Part shown: positions 55,573 through 64,000 of the stretch, piece by piece
Numbering within the stretch: position 1 is the first letter of the stretch
Layout of the letters: the number at the start of each line of letters is the position of its first letter
Assembly: GCA_029260015.1 (NCBI GenBank)
Contig: JAJDEB010000036.1
Coordinates: forward strand, 778,554 to 842,553
Length of the DNA stretch: 64,000 nt
Direction of reading: 5' to 3'
Source: Phycisphaerae bacterium
Lineage (GTDB): Bacteria; Planctomycetota; Phycisphaerae; UBA1845
The notes under the pieces: generated by a model
The model's input: only the letters and a program-made list of their open reading frames with translations
What the model was told of the DNA's origin: nothing
The model's database searches: none
Program-made: the position numbers and the translations under genes

Positions 55573-56627
55573 CGACGTCCGAGCCATCGCCCAACGACCG
55601 TTATTCGCGCCAGATTCTGTTTGAACCGATCGGGGCAGAAGGGCAAGCGAAGTTAGCCGCCGGACGCGTCCTGTTGGTCGGTTGCGGCGCATTGGGCACG
55701 GTGCTGGCCAGCACCCTGGCACGGGCGGGTGTCGGGCATCTTCGCATCTGCGATCGCGACTACATCGAATTGAACAACTTGCAGCGGCAGGTTCTTTTTG
55801 ACGAAGACGACATCGCGCAGAACGTCCCCAAAGCCATCGCAGCGGCCAACAAACTTTCGCGCGTCAATTCGTCGATCACCGTTGAGCCGGTTGTCACCGA
55901 CGTCAACTTCAAAAACATCGCCCATCTGGCAGAGGGTTGCGATGTAATTCTTGACGGTACAGACAATTTTGAAACGCGCTATCTCATCAACGACTATTGC
56001 GTCGATCGCGGAATGCCTTGGGTTTATGGCGCCGTCATTGGCGCAACGGGATTGGTCATGCCCATCATCCCCGGTGAAACACCCTGCCTCCGCTGCGTGT
56101 TCGAGAACGCACCTCCACCCGAGATGAGTCCGACGTGCGACACGGCTGGCGTTATCGGACCGGCTGTCAACATCGTTGCATCCATGCAATCGGTCGAAAC
56201 GTTCAAACTCTTGATGGGCAAGCGCGACGACGTTGTTCGCAAACTACTCAGCATCGACGTATGGTCAGGACGCGTGGTGCAACTCGCAGTTGCGAAATCA
56301 GAAGGCGAGAATGCGTGCATCTGTTGCAGTCAGCGCCGATTTGAGTATTTGCGGGGAGAAGTGGGCTCGCTCACAACAACGCTTTGTGGGCGGAATGCTG
56401 TTCAGATTCAATCGCAATCAACGCGTGATGGCGGTGCCGATCTAGCAGCGATCGCGCGAAAGTTGGCGATGGTGACGCGCGAAGAAGTCAAACAAAGTGA
56501 ATACCTGGTCCGTGCGCAAGTTGAAGGCTATGAGTTGACTGTTTTCAAAGATGGACGCACGATCATCAAGGGCACAAAAAACCCTGACGAAGCCCGCAGC
56601 GTTCATGCAAAGTACATCGGTTCATAA
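55569..56627 (+). CDS. ThiF/MoeB/HesA-type E1-like adenylyltransferase
   Basis: RYSRQILFEPIGAEGQAKLAAGRVLLVGCGALGTVLASTLARAGVG, LDGTDNFETRYLINDYCV, TPCLRCVFE, CICC, C-terminal YELTVFKDGRTIIKGTKNPDEARSVHAKYIG. Confidence 0.92.
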   Translation: MTTSEPSPNDRYSRQILFEPIGAEGQAKLAAGRVLLVGCGALGTVLASTLARAGVGHLRICDRDYIELNNLQRQVLFDEDDIAQNVPKAIAAANKLSRVNSSITVEPVVTDVNFKNIAHLAEGCDVILDGTDNFETRYLINDYCVDRGMPWVYGAVIGATGLVMPIIPGETPCLRCVFENAPPPEMSPTCDTAGVIGPAVNIVASMQSVETFKLLMGKRDDVVRKLLSIDVWSGRVVQLAVAKSEGENACICCSQRRFEYLRGEVGSLTTTLCGRNAVQIQSQSTRDGGADLAAIARKLAMVTREEVKQSEYLVRAQVEGYELTVFKDGRTIIKGTKNPDEARSVHAKYIGS

Positions 56628-56650
56628 ACAGCGCGAACGCTGTGCCTTTT
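56628..56650 (+). terminator. Weak terminator-like hairpin after the thiF-like gene
   Basis: ACAGCG-cgaa-CGCTGT-gcc-TTTT. Confidence 0.5.
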
Positions 56651-56810
56651 AGCCGCAGCCGCCCAATCGAAATGGCAGCAAGAAAATGTTGTTGAGAAAC
56701 CCGGTCGCAAAACTGAATTCCAGCGGACCGGCAAGGGCCATCGCACAATCGGCGACGAGGCCAACACTCAGCACGAACACAACCGTTTGAAGAAATCTTT
56801 TTCGTTTCAT
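56649..56810 (-). CDS. Candidate small exported/membrane protein, antisense in the thiF-JAMM gap
   Basis: MKRKRFLQTVVFVLSVGLVADCAMALAGPLEFSFATGFLNNIFLLPFRLGGCG; signal-like N-terminus. Confidence 0.4.
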   Translation of the reverse strand: MKRKRFLQTVVFVLSVGLVADCAMALAGPLEFSFATGFLNNIFLLPFRLGGCG

Positions 56811-56829
56811 CAGAGGGCGGTCACTTTCC

Positions 56830-57393
56830 ATGATCGAGGCTTTGAATCAAGTTTCCAGTCTATCCGTTCATATCGGCAAAGGCATCCTTGAAGGAATAGT
56901 CGAGCGAGCCAAACGGGATTGGCCGCTGGAAACCTGCGGATTGCTGTTGGGCTGGCGCGCGGCAACTGAGGCGAATGTCGCTGCATATGTACCGGCAATA
57001 AACATCGCGCCCAAACCGAGCGTTTCTTACGAGATCGATCCGCACACCGTATTGAGGCAGATTAGCACTGATTCGACCGCTAAAGAAGCCGATCAAAATC
57101 CACGGCTGATTGGTTTTTACCACTCCCACCCATCAGGGTCAGCCGATCCGTCACCGCGCGATCTCGCGGAAGCCTGGCCCGACATGCTCCATCTCATCGT
57201 TCGCTCTAAATCAAACCGAATCCGTTTCAATATTTTTTGGCACAACTCCGGCACCCTTTACGCCACAGAAGTAGACCGGCCGCGTTCGACCGACCCCGCA
57301 TTGACACGATTTTCGCAGGGGTCTACGATCACGGTGCTTCATCGCAAAGGCGGGGCCGGACTGACGAAGTATCAAGAAAATCAAGCAGACTAG
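56830..57393 (+). CDS. JAMM/Mov34 (JAB) metallopeptidase domain protein
   Basis: [13 protein letters not shown] (catalytic E) and [18 protein letters not shown] (HxHPSGxxxPSxxD). Confidence 0.9.
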   Translation: MIEALNQVSSLSVHIGKGILEGIVERAKRDWPLETCGLLLGWRAATEANVAAYVPAINIAPKPSVSYEIDPHTVLRQISTDSTAKEADQNPRLIGFYHSHPSGSADPSPRDLAEAWPDMLHLIVRSKSNRIRFNIFWHNSGTLYATEVDRPRSTDPALTRFSQGSTITVLHRKGGAGLTKYQENQAD

Positions 57394-57415
57394 CAAGAAC
57401 AAGGGAGTATGTAGC

Positions 57416-58363
57416 ATGGCCAACCGATTTGAATCAGCGGTCGAGAGCATCGGGAATACACCGATGATCCGGATCCAGCGCATGATCGACGCACCCGCAA
57501 AGGTGTACGCAAAACTCGAATACCGCAATCCATTGGCCAGCGTAAAGGATCGAATCGGTTGGTCGATGATCGAAGCCGGCGAGAAAGCGGGCAAGATCAA
57601 CAAGGACACTATCGTCGTCGAACCCACCAGCGGTAACACCGGGATCGGTCTGGCCTTCGTCTGTGCGGCGAAGGGAATCAAACTGCGATTGACGATGCCC
57701 GAAAGTATGTCGCTCGAACGACGTCGCGTGCTGCGGCAATTGGGGGCTGAATTGATCTTGACCCCTGCCGCCGATGGTATGCCGGGCGCGATTCGTGCGG
57801 CAGAACAACTGCTCGCCGAGTCACCGAACTCATTCCTACCGCAACAGTTTAGCAATCCAGCCAACCCTGAGGTACATCGCAAGACGACGGCTGAGGAAAT
57901 CTGGAACGACACCGAAAGCGAAGCTGATATTCTCGTCGCCGGTGTCGGCACGGGTGGAACGATCACCGGCGTCGGTGAAACGCTCAAGGGTCGAAAGAAC
58001 TCATTCCTCTGCATCGCCGTCGAACCGGAGGCATCACCGGTCATCACCCAAGCCATGAACAAAGAAAAACTTCAACCGGGCAAGCACAAGATTCAAGGCA
58101 TTGGGGCTGGCTTCATTCCTGAAAATCTGAATCTCGACATTGTCGATGGCGTCGAGTGCGTGTCTGACGACGACTCCTTTGCATGGGCGAGGCGTGCTGC
58201 TCGTGAAGAGGGAATTCTCTGCGGCATTTCATCGGGTGCGGCGCTGTGTGCGGCCAACCGTGTGGCCAGCCTTCCGGAAAATAGCGGCAAAACGATCGTT
58301 GTCATCCTCGCCAGCGCGGGTGAACGCTACGTTTCGTCGCCGTTGTTTGAAGGTACGGAGTGA
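57416..58363 (+). CDS. cysK: Cysteine synthase (O-acetylserine sulfhydrylase)
   Basis: [61 protein letters not shown]. Confidence 0.94.
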   Translation: MANRFESAVESIGNTPMIRIQRMIDAPAKVYAKLEYRNPLASVKDRIGWSMIEAGEKAGKINKDTIVVEPTSGNTGIGLAFVCAAKGIKLRLTMPESMSLERRRVLRQLGAELILTPAADGMPGAIRAAEQLLAESPNSFLPQQFSNPANPEVHRKTTAEEIWNDTESEADILVAGVGTGGTITGVGETLKGRKNSFLCIAVEPEASPVITQAMNKEKLQPGKHKIQGIGAGFIPENLNLDIVDGVECVSDDDSFAWARRAAREEGILCGISSGAALCAANRVASLPENSGKTIVVILASAGERYVSSPLFEGTE

Positions 58364-59868
58364 GTATCGGTATCGCTGACGATTGGTACGTCCCGTCCGA
58401 TGGCGTCTAATTCAAAGCGATCTTCGCGCTTGCGCCGAAACGATCGTTCGACCCAATATCCAACCACCACGACTGCGATGGCAATTCCGAGTTGCACAAC
58501 GATTCCAATTTGAAAATAGGAATCCGGAAACCACCAAGTGGATATCAGCGTACCGATCGGCGAAAGATAAAACAGCACACCCATGCGCGTGCTTTGGGGG
58601 GCAAAGTCGCGGGACAACTCAACGCCCATCCAGACGGCTGCTATGATTGCGGGGAGCACCCAATACGCGATGATCTTCGTCCAGGTTGACGTCGTAGAAC
58701 CCTTGCGGAAGGCGCCGCACCGAAACGCGCCGAAGTACAGCAAAGTCGAGGCAACCAACACCAACCATAAATCGTTGAATTTCTGATTCCAATTCATGTA
58801 TGCGTAGGTGATCACCCACATCAGCATTAACGCAATTAGCAATGCAGCGATCGCACTCGGCCAAATCTTGGATTTGAGCCGCCCCATCGGCTCTCGCGAT
58901 TGCAAAACCTCGCTCCGAAATGACTGTGCGGCGGCAGCTATTGGCAATCCAATCGCAACCATCGACAACGTCGCTACAATCATCCCCATCAATGGAAGCG
59001 TCTTCTCGCCGATGATCCTTGACCCGGCATGAAGCACGTCCTTGTTCAGAAAGCTTCCTCCTGCACACATTGCCCAAAGCCCGATTAGAATTACGGCACC
59101 GCGCGCACTGAGCGCAGATGATTCCGGACGCCGAAATCGCCTCACTGCCGCCCAAAACCAAAAGAGTGTCATCACCACTGACGCGAACAATCCGATCGCG
59201 AGGGAATTCTGCGCCGGATACGCGCCGCGCATGATGCCCATACTCGACACAGCCGGATGTAACCCCAAAAAAAGCGACGTGCCGGGCGCACACTGCAATG
59301 CTTCGTTAATTCGACCCATGAAGAAAAACGCCACATACGCAGCAATGATGGCGCCGTTGGGTTTCTTGGGCCCAACCCCGAGAAACACCTGCAGCGACCA
59401 TGCCGTCATCACCGAGATGAGCAACACCGCATTTCCAAACATCCAATCGCCCGAACCGCCCAGGCCATACGCGTTAATCACAACCCAGCCGACCACCACA
59501 CCGATGAGCCACGCAATCAAAGTCGCAATCACCGGACCGAACAGGTAACCGGCGACAACGGACGTAGCTCGCATCGGTGCAATTCTGATGGACTCGATCA
59601 TCACCGTTGTATGATCGCGGATCATCGCCTTGGCCCGCGCCGGCATGCCCGACGCAAAAAGGACCAGTATCTGGACGTACGGGAGCGTCTTGATGATCCA
59701 AATCGCCGCCTCTCTTTCGGTCTTGAATTCCTGCCACTTCAACGCAACAGCGCATACCACAACCAACAGCAGCGCGTAAAACGCCGACGTCCAAAACAAA
59801 CGACGCCAACCACCTTGCAGCGCAAGTTGACCAGACCACATCGGATTGCCCAGCACCAAATACTGCAT
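58327..59868 (-). CDS. ABC transporter permease-like polytopic membrane protein
   Basis: About 12 hydrophobic segments; stop/start nearly coincident with adjacent ATPase gene. Confidence 0.78.
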   Translation of the reverse strand: MQYLVLGNPMWSGQLALQGGWRRLFWTSAFYALLLVVVCAVALKWQEFKTEREAAIWIIKTLPYVQILVLFASGMPARAKAMIRDHTTVMIESIRIAPMRATSVVAGYLFGPVIATLIAWLIGVVVGWVVINAYGLGGSGDWMFGNAVLLISVMTAWSLQVFLGVGPKKPNGAIIAAYVAFFFMGRINEALQCAPGTSLFLGLHPAVSSMGIMRGAYPAQNSLAIGLFASVVMTLFWFWAAVRRFRRPESSALSARGAVILIGLWAMCAGGSFLNKDVLHAGSRIIGEKTLPLMGMIVATLSMVAIGLPIAAAAQSFRSEVLQSREPMGRLKSKIWPSAIAALLIALMLMWVITYAYMNWNQKFNDLWLVLVASTLLYFGAFRCGAFRKGSTTSTWTKIIAYWVLPAIIAAVWMGVELSRDFAPQSTRMGVLFYLSPIGTLISTWWFPDSYFQIGIVVQLGIAIAVVVVGYWVERSFRRKREDRFELDAIGRDVPIVSDTDTHSVPSNNGDET

Positions 59869-60800
59869 CAGTCCACCTGTCGAACACCGGTTTTTAGGTA
59901 CACTTCTTCGAGGCTATCTTTGATCTTCGTAAACGACACGACTGCCAGCCGCATCTCCACGAGATTTCGCAACAACACCGCCGCCGCTTCTTCGCCGATG
60001 TCATACTGAACCACATACTCGCTGCCTCGCTTGAGAATATGTGAGACGCCTTCGACGGCCATCAGCGCCTGAGTATGATCCGCGTCACCACCAATCTTCA
60101 TCTTGTAATTGCAGCGACCCGTATCTTCGTGAGACAACTCATCGACGTGCGAATATCGCAGAATACCGCCGCGCTCGATGATGGCGATGTGCGTGCAGAA
60201 CTCTTCGAGGTCGGCAAGGATGTGTGACGAAACGATGACGGCTTTCCCCTGGGCTGCCAGACTGGCGATGACCTGCCGCAGTTGAATTCGACCAGCCGGG
60301 TCGAGTCCGCTGGATGGCTCATCGAGCAACACCACCGCCGGACTTGGAAGGAGCGTCTGTGCGATGGTAATTCGCTGCCGCATCCCGCGCGACAGGCTTG
60401 AGACCTTTTCCTCGCGTTTGTCTTCCAGCCAAACCTGATCAAGCCAATAGTCAATTCGTTCTTCGGCTTCGGTTCCGTGGATGCCATTGAGGTCGGCGAT
60501 GAAGCAAAGGAATTGTTCAACTGTCATTTCTTCATAAGCGGGCGGTGAGTCCGCAGCAAATCCGACTTGGCCACGCACCCGATGCGATTCGTCGCGGACA
60601 TCGTACCCCAAAATCTTCGCCGATCCTGAAGTCGGAGATTGCAAGCCAGCCAACACGCGAAGGAGCGTCGTCTTGCCCGCGCCGTTGGGGCCAATCAACC
60701 CCAGCAAATCGCCTGCCGACATGGTGAAATTCACATCGTCAACTGCAATCAGCTTGCCGAACTCAACCCGGATGTCATTGGCTTCAACAAGTAGTGACAT
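59868..60800 (-). CDS. ABC transporter ATP-binding protein (ABC-2/gliding-type)
   Basis: GLIGPNGAGKTTLLRVLAGLQ, SSLSRGMRQRITIAQTLLPSPAVVLLDEPSSGLDPAGRI. Confidence 0.94.
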   Translation of the reverse strand: MSLLVEANDIRVEFGKLIAVDDVNFTMSAGDLLGLIGPNGAGKTTLLRVLAGLQSPTSGSAKILGYDVRDESHRVRGQVGFAADSPPAYEEMTVEQFLCFIADLNGIHGTEAEERIDYWLDQVWLEDKREEKVSSLSRGMRQRITIAQTLLPSPAVVLLDEPSSGLDPAGRIQLRQVIASLAAQGKAVIVSSHILADLEEFCTHIAIIERGGILRYSHVDELSHEDTGRCNYKMKIGGDADHTQALMAVEGVSHILKRGSEYVVQYDIGEEAAAVLLRNLVEMRLAVVSFTKIKDSLEEVYLKTGVRQVD

Positions 60801-61035
60801 GCATTTGCCTGCGATTCCTGACGATAAGACCGCGAACCGATGGGACGCAGTTATACCCTACTGATTTCGTTTTGGCACGCCTATCAGACACCGCAGGAGA
60901 ATTCCGACAATCCATGAACTGTTCATACATTTCGGTCGGCTGGGAATTGGAGTCGCGGCGCGATGACGGTTACAATGGCTGCTCGAAGTTTCATCTGAAA
61001 TGCATACGAGCACCTCAAACGCGCGGAGAATATAA

Positions 61036-63099
61036 TTGATGTTTCTGAATTCCAAACAGACAAAAATTCTTTGCATCACTGCTGTCATTGTGGGGACAAC
61101 CATGAGTGCGACGCCGTCTTTAGGAGAACCGCATCCGTTTTCGATCCACGACATGCTGGCGATGGAGCGCATCGGTGGCATCAATGTTTCACCAGACGCA
61201 AAGCGCGTGGCCTTTACCCGCCGCGTGACCGACGTCGAAGCCAATAAATCGCACACCGACATCTGGCTCGTCAATGTCGATGGCAGCGGCATGCGTCGCC
61301 TGACCTCGCACGAATCGAGCAGCAGCAGTCCGAAATGGTCGTCCGATGGGACTACGATTTTCTTTCTCACGTCTCGCAAGGAATCGTCGCAGGTCTGGCG
61401 GATTGCCGTCGATGGCGGTGAGGCTGTCCAGGTGACTGACCTCCCGCTCGATGTATCCGGGTTCGCCGTGTCGCCTGATGCAACCCACTTGGCTGTCAGC
61501 ATGGACGTCTATCCCGATTCCGACTCGCCAGCTGACACCAAAAAACGCCTCGACGAAAAAAGCGAAAGTAAATCGACGGGGATGATTTACGACCAACTGT
61601 TCATCCGCCATTGGGATCATTGGAAAGATGGCCGGCGGTCGCATGTGTTTGTTGTTCCGGTCAAAGGTGGCGACCCGGTCGATGTAATGAAAGGGATGGA
61701 TGCAGACTGCCCCGCAAAACCCTTCGGGGGCGATGAAGACTTCACGTTTTCCCCGGATGGCAAGTCGATCGTTTTCTCAGCCCGCGATGCCGGACGAGAG
61801 GAAGCCTGGTCCACCAACTTCGACTTGTTCGTATCGCCGATTGACGGATCGAGCAAACCCAAATCAATCACTACCGACAACCTCGCGTGGGACACGCTCC
61901 CGGTGTTCTCGCCCGATGGCAAGACCCTCGCCTACCTCGCCATGGAAAAACCTGGATATGAATCGGATCGGTTCAGAATTGTGCTCAAGGATTGGGCATC
62001 GGGTCAGAAAAAAAATCTAACCGAAAAATGGGATCGCTCAGCCGGAGGCATCGTTTGGGCGGCTGACGGTGCAACCATCTACACCACCGCAGCCAACCTC
62101 GGACAGCGTTCGCTATTTGGCATCGACACCAACACCGGACAAGTAGCCACCATCCTTCACGAAGGCAACGTTCGCAGCCCCGGAGTCGCGGGCGACAAGA
62201 TCGTCTTCGGTATGGATCACCTGCGGTCACCGGTGGAACTCTACACAGTGTCACCTGATGGCACTGACATCAAGCAAATCAGCAACGTCAACGGAGAAAA
62301 ACTCGCCAACGCTCAGATGGGCGAAGCGGAACAGTTCACGTTCAAAGGTGCCAACGACGACACGGTTTACGCCTACGTCGTCAAGCCAGCCAACTTCGTC
62401 GAAGGCAAGAAATACCCGATCGCATTTCTGATTCATGGCGGACCGCAAGGCTCATTCGGAAACGACTTTCACTACCGGTGGAATCCGCAGGCCTATGCCG
62501 GGGCTGGCTATGCTGCGATTATGGTGGACTTTCACGGTTCGACCGGTTACGGCCAAGACTTCTGCGATTCAATCAATCAGGACTGGGGTGGTAAACCGCT
62601 TGAAGATTTGCAGAAGGGACTCGCGGCTGCATTGGAACGCTACCCCTGGATGGATGACCAGCGCGTTGCGGCGCTCGGCGCGTCTTACGGTGGGTTCATG
62701 ATCAACTGGATCGCCGGTAATTGGCCCGACCGCTTCAAGTGCCTCGTCAATCACGACGGCAACCTCGACGAGCGGATGGCCTACTACGACACCGAAGAGT
62801 TGTGGTTCCCCGAATGGGATCACGGTGGAACCCCGTGGGACAATCCCGAGAACTTCAGCAAACACAATCCGATCGACCACGTCAAGAATTGGAAAACACC
62901 AATGCTGGTGATTCACGGCGCGCTCGACTACCGCGTCGTCGATACGCAAGGGATGTCAACGTTCACTGCATTGCAGCGGAGAGGAATTCCATCGCGATTC
63001 CTGTACTTCCCGGATGAAAACCACTGGGTGCTCAAGCCGGCCAACAGTATCTTGTGGCATGACACCGTCATCGAATGGTTAGATAAGTGGACAAAGTAG
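61036..63099 (+). CDS. S9 family peptidase (acylaminoacyl/prolyl oligopeptidase type)
   Basis: WD40-like beta-propeller (SPDAKRVAFTRRV, SPDGKSIVFSARD) and alpha/beta hydrolase core ALGASYGGFMINWIAGNWPDRF, HGALDYRVVDTQG, DENHWVLKP. Confidence 0.94.
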   Translation: MMFLNSKQTKILCITAVIVGTTMSATPSLGEPHPFSIHDMLAMERIGGINVSPDAKRVAFTRRVTDVEANKSHTDIWLVNVDGSGMRRLTSHESSSSSPKWSSDGTTIFFLTSRKESSQVWRIAVDGGEAVQVTDLPLDVSGFAVSPDATHLAVSMDVYPDSDSPADTKKRLDEKSESKSTGMIYDQLFIRHWDHWKDGRRSHVFVVPVKGGDPVDVMKGMDADCPAKPFGGDEDFTFSPDGKSIVFSARDAGREEAWSTNFDLFVSPIDGSSKPKSITTDNLAWDTLPVFSPDGKTLAYLAMEKPGYESDRFRIVLKDWASGQKKNLTEKWDRSAGGIVWAADGATIYTTAANLGQRSLFGIDTNTGQVATILHEGNVRSPGVAGDKIVFGMDHLRSPVELYTVSPDGTDIKQISNVNGEKLANAQMGEAEQFTFKGANDDTVYAYVVKPANFVEGKKYPIAFLIHGGPQGSFGNDFHYRWNPQAYAGAGYAAIMVDFHGSTGYGQDFCDSINQDWGGKPLEDLQKGLAAALERYPWMDDQRVAALGASYGGFMINWIAGNWPDRFKCLVNHDGNLDERMAYYDTEELWFPEWDHGGTPWDNPENFSKHNPIDHVKNWKTPMLVIHGALDYRVVDTQGMSTFTALQRRGIPSRFLYFPDENHWVLKPANSILWHDTVIEWLDKWTK

Positions 63100-63160
63100 G
63101 GTGGGCCGTGCCCACCAATCCGTAAATTATGCAAACGACGGTGGGCATGGCCCACCCTAC
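63096..63160. repeat. REP inverted pair, family A
   Basis: GTAGGGTGGGCCGTGCCCACC...GGTGGGCATGGCCCACCCTAC. Confidence 0.92.
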
Positions 63161-63191
63161 AAATCATTCGATGCACCTCGGTCGCAATCGC

Positions 63192-63614
63192 ATGAACGTT
63201 GACACGCAAACCATCGACGTCAAAACACGCGGCAATAGCGAGGTCATCAACCTTTCGCCTGCGATCGATGCGTGCGTTCATAAATCGTCGATCAATGATG
63301 GCACTGTTACAGTATTCGTAATCGGCTCGACGGCTGGCATTACCACGACCGAGTTTGAACCCGGATTAGCGAACCACGATTTAGCCGCTTTCTTCGAGCG
63401 CATTGCACCAGAGCACGATACCTACCAACACGAAGAAACCTGGAAGGATGACAACGGCCACTCCCATGTGCGGGCCACGCTATTGGGTCCGGGGATTACC
63501 GTTCCGCTGGTGGCCGGGCAGCTCACCCTGGGCACATGGCAGCAGATTATCCTGATCGACTTCGACACCCGCCCGCGCGATCGCAAGATCGTCCTGCAAT
63601 TCATGGGGAATTAG
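63192..63614 (+). CDS. YjbQ/UPF0047 family protein (secondary thiamine-phosphate synthase family)
   Basis: VFVIGSTAGITTTEFEPGLANHDLAAFFERIAP, HVRATLLGPGITVPLVAGQLTLGTWQQIILIDFDTRPRDRKIVLQFMG; start set to MNVDTQTI because upstream residues come from a REP. Confidence 0.92.
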   Translation: MNVDTQTIDVKTRGNSEVINLSPAIDACVHKSSINDGTVTVFVIGSTAGITTTEFEPGLANHDLAAFFERIAPEHDTYQHEETWKDDNGHSHVRATLLGPGITVPLVAGQLTLGTWQQIILIDFDTRPRDRKIVLQFMGN

Positions 63615-63736
63615 ATCGCCAAAACATCACCACGATATACCTTGCCCTCGGTGCGTTTCGTGTCCTAAAATAGCTAGTACCTACTCATCTTGCGGGCACT
63701 CAATTCCCATGGTCCCGCCATCGAAAGGTGCGCTTG

Positions 63737-64000
63737 ATGCCGGATCACGAATCCTCAGAAGCCCTGATGGAAGTCGTCTACGACGAGTTGCGCGATGTCG
63801 CCGAGCGCTACTTCCGACGTCAGCCAGCCGGCTTCACCATGCGCCCTACGGAAATTGTCCACGAAGCTTGCATGCATTTGATCCAACATGGCAACGTCGA
63901 ATGGACCAGCGCCAATCATTTTCGGGCGATCGCCATTCGCAAAATCTGGCAGATCATCGTCGATCATCTTAAGAAACGCCAAGCCAAGAAACGCGGTGGT
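63737..64000 (+). CDS. ECF-like RNA polymerase sigma factor, truncated by the window end
   Basis: Manual translation MPDHESSEALMEVVYDELRDVAERYFRRQPAGFTMRPTEIVHEACMHLIQHGNVEWTSANHFRAIAIRKIWQIIVDHLKKRQAKKRGG; open at the window edge, so absent from the ORF track. Confidence 0.85.
   Translation, partial: MPDHESSEALMEVVYDELRDVAERYFRRQPAGFTMRPTEIVHEACMHLIQHGNVEWTSANHFRAIAIRKIWQIIVDHLKKRQAKKRGG

Noticed and set aside
56649-56810. Small ORF ending GGCG considered as the missing ubiquitin-like sulfur carrier
   Set aside because: Hydrophobic with a signal-peptide-like N-terminus, no beta-grasp pattern, wrong strand, and ends GCG rather than GG

Overview
This 64 kb window looks chromosomal and planctomycete-like. 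That placement is inferred from gene content and repeat style; no taxonomy search was run. It is densely coded on both strands, mostly with housekeeping genes: valS, an oligopeptide (Opp/Dpp-type) ABC operon, rex, der, tyrS, trpC, a cysteine desulfurase, ftsY-nusB-ribH, a ubiA/ubiX/ubiE quinone operon, sod, rimO-pgsA-uppP, glgB, truA, a FliA/WhiG-type sigma factor, mgtE, holB-tmk-lipA, a thiF/JAMM/cysK neighbourhood, an S9 peptidase, and tRNA-Ile and tRNA-Ala. Two genes run off the window ends and are absent from the ORF track: a zinc-ribbon protein at 1-259 (-) and an ECF-like sigma factor from 63737 (+). The most interesting signal is an ecology of REP-like inverted-repeat elements. At least five sequence families are visible, and three share a 5' GTAG head on otherwise different hairpins. 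A RAYT (REP-associated Y1/HUH transposase) gene at 18010-18585 is bracketed by one of these families. In five genes the in-frame TAG stop codon is the TAG of a REP GTAG head, which suggests insertion at, or tolerance of, GTAG stop sites. Other leads are an orphan Imm27-like gene between REPs next to the RAYT, a ThiF-JAMM-CysK cluster with no visible sulfur carrier, an rRNA-free tRNA-Ile/tRNA-Ala pair flanking a possible 24-aa membrane micropeptide, and a ValRS with large insertions. No CRISPR array, rRNA, prophage or classical defence island was seen.
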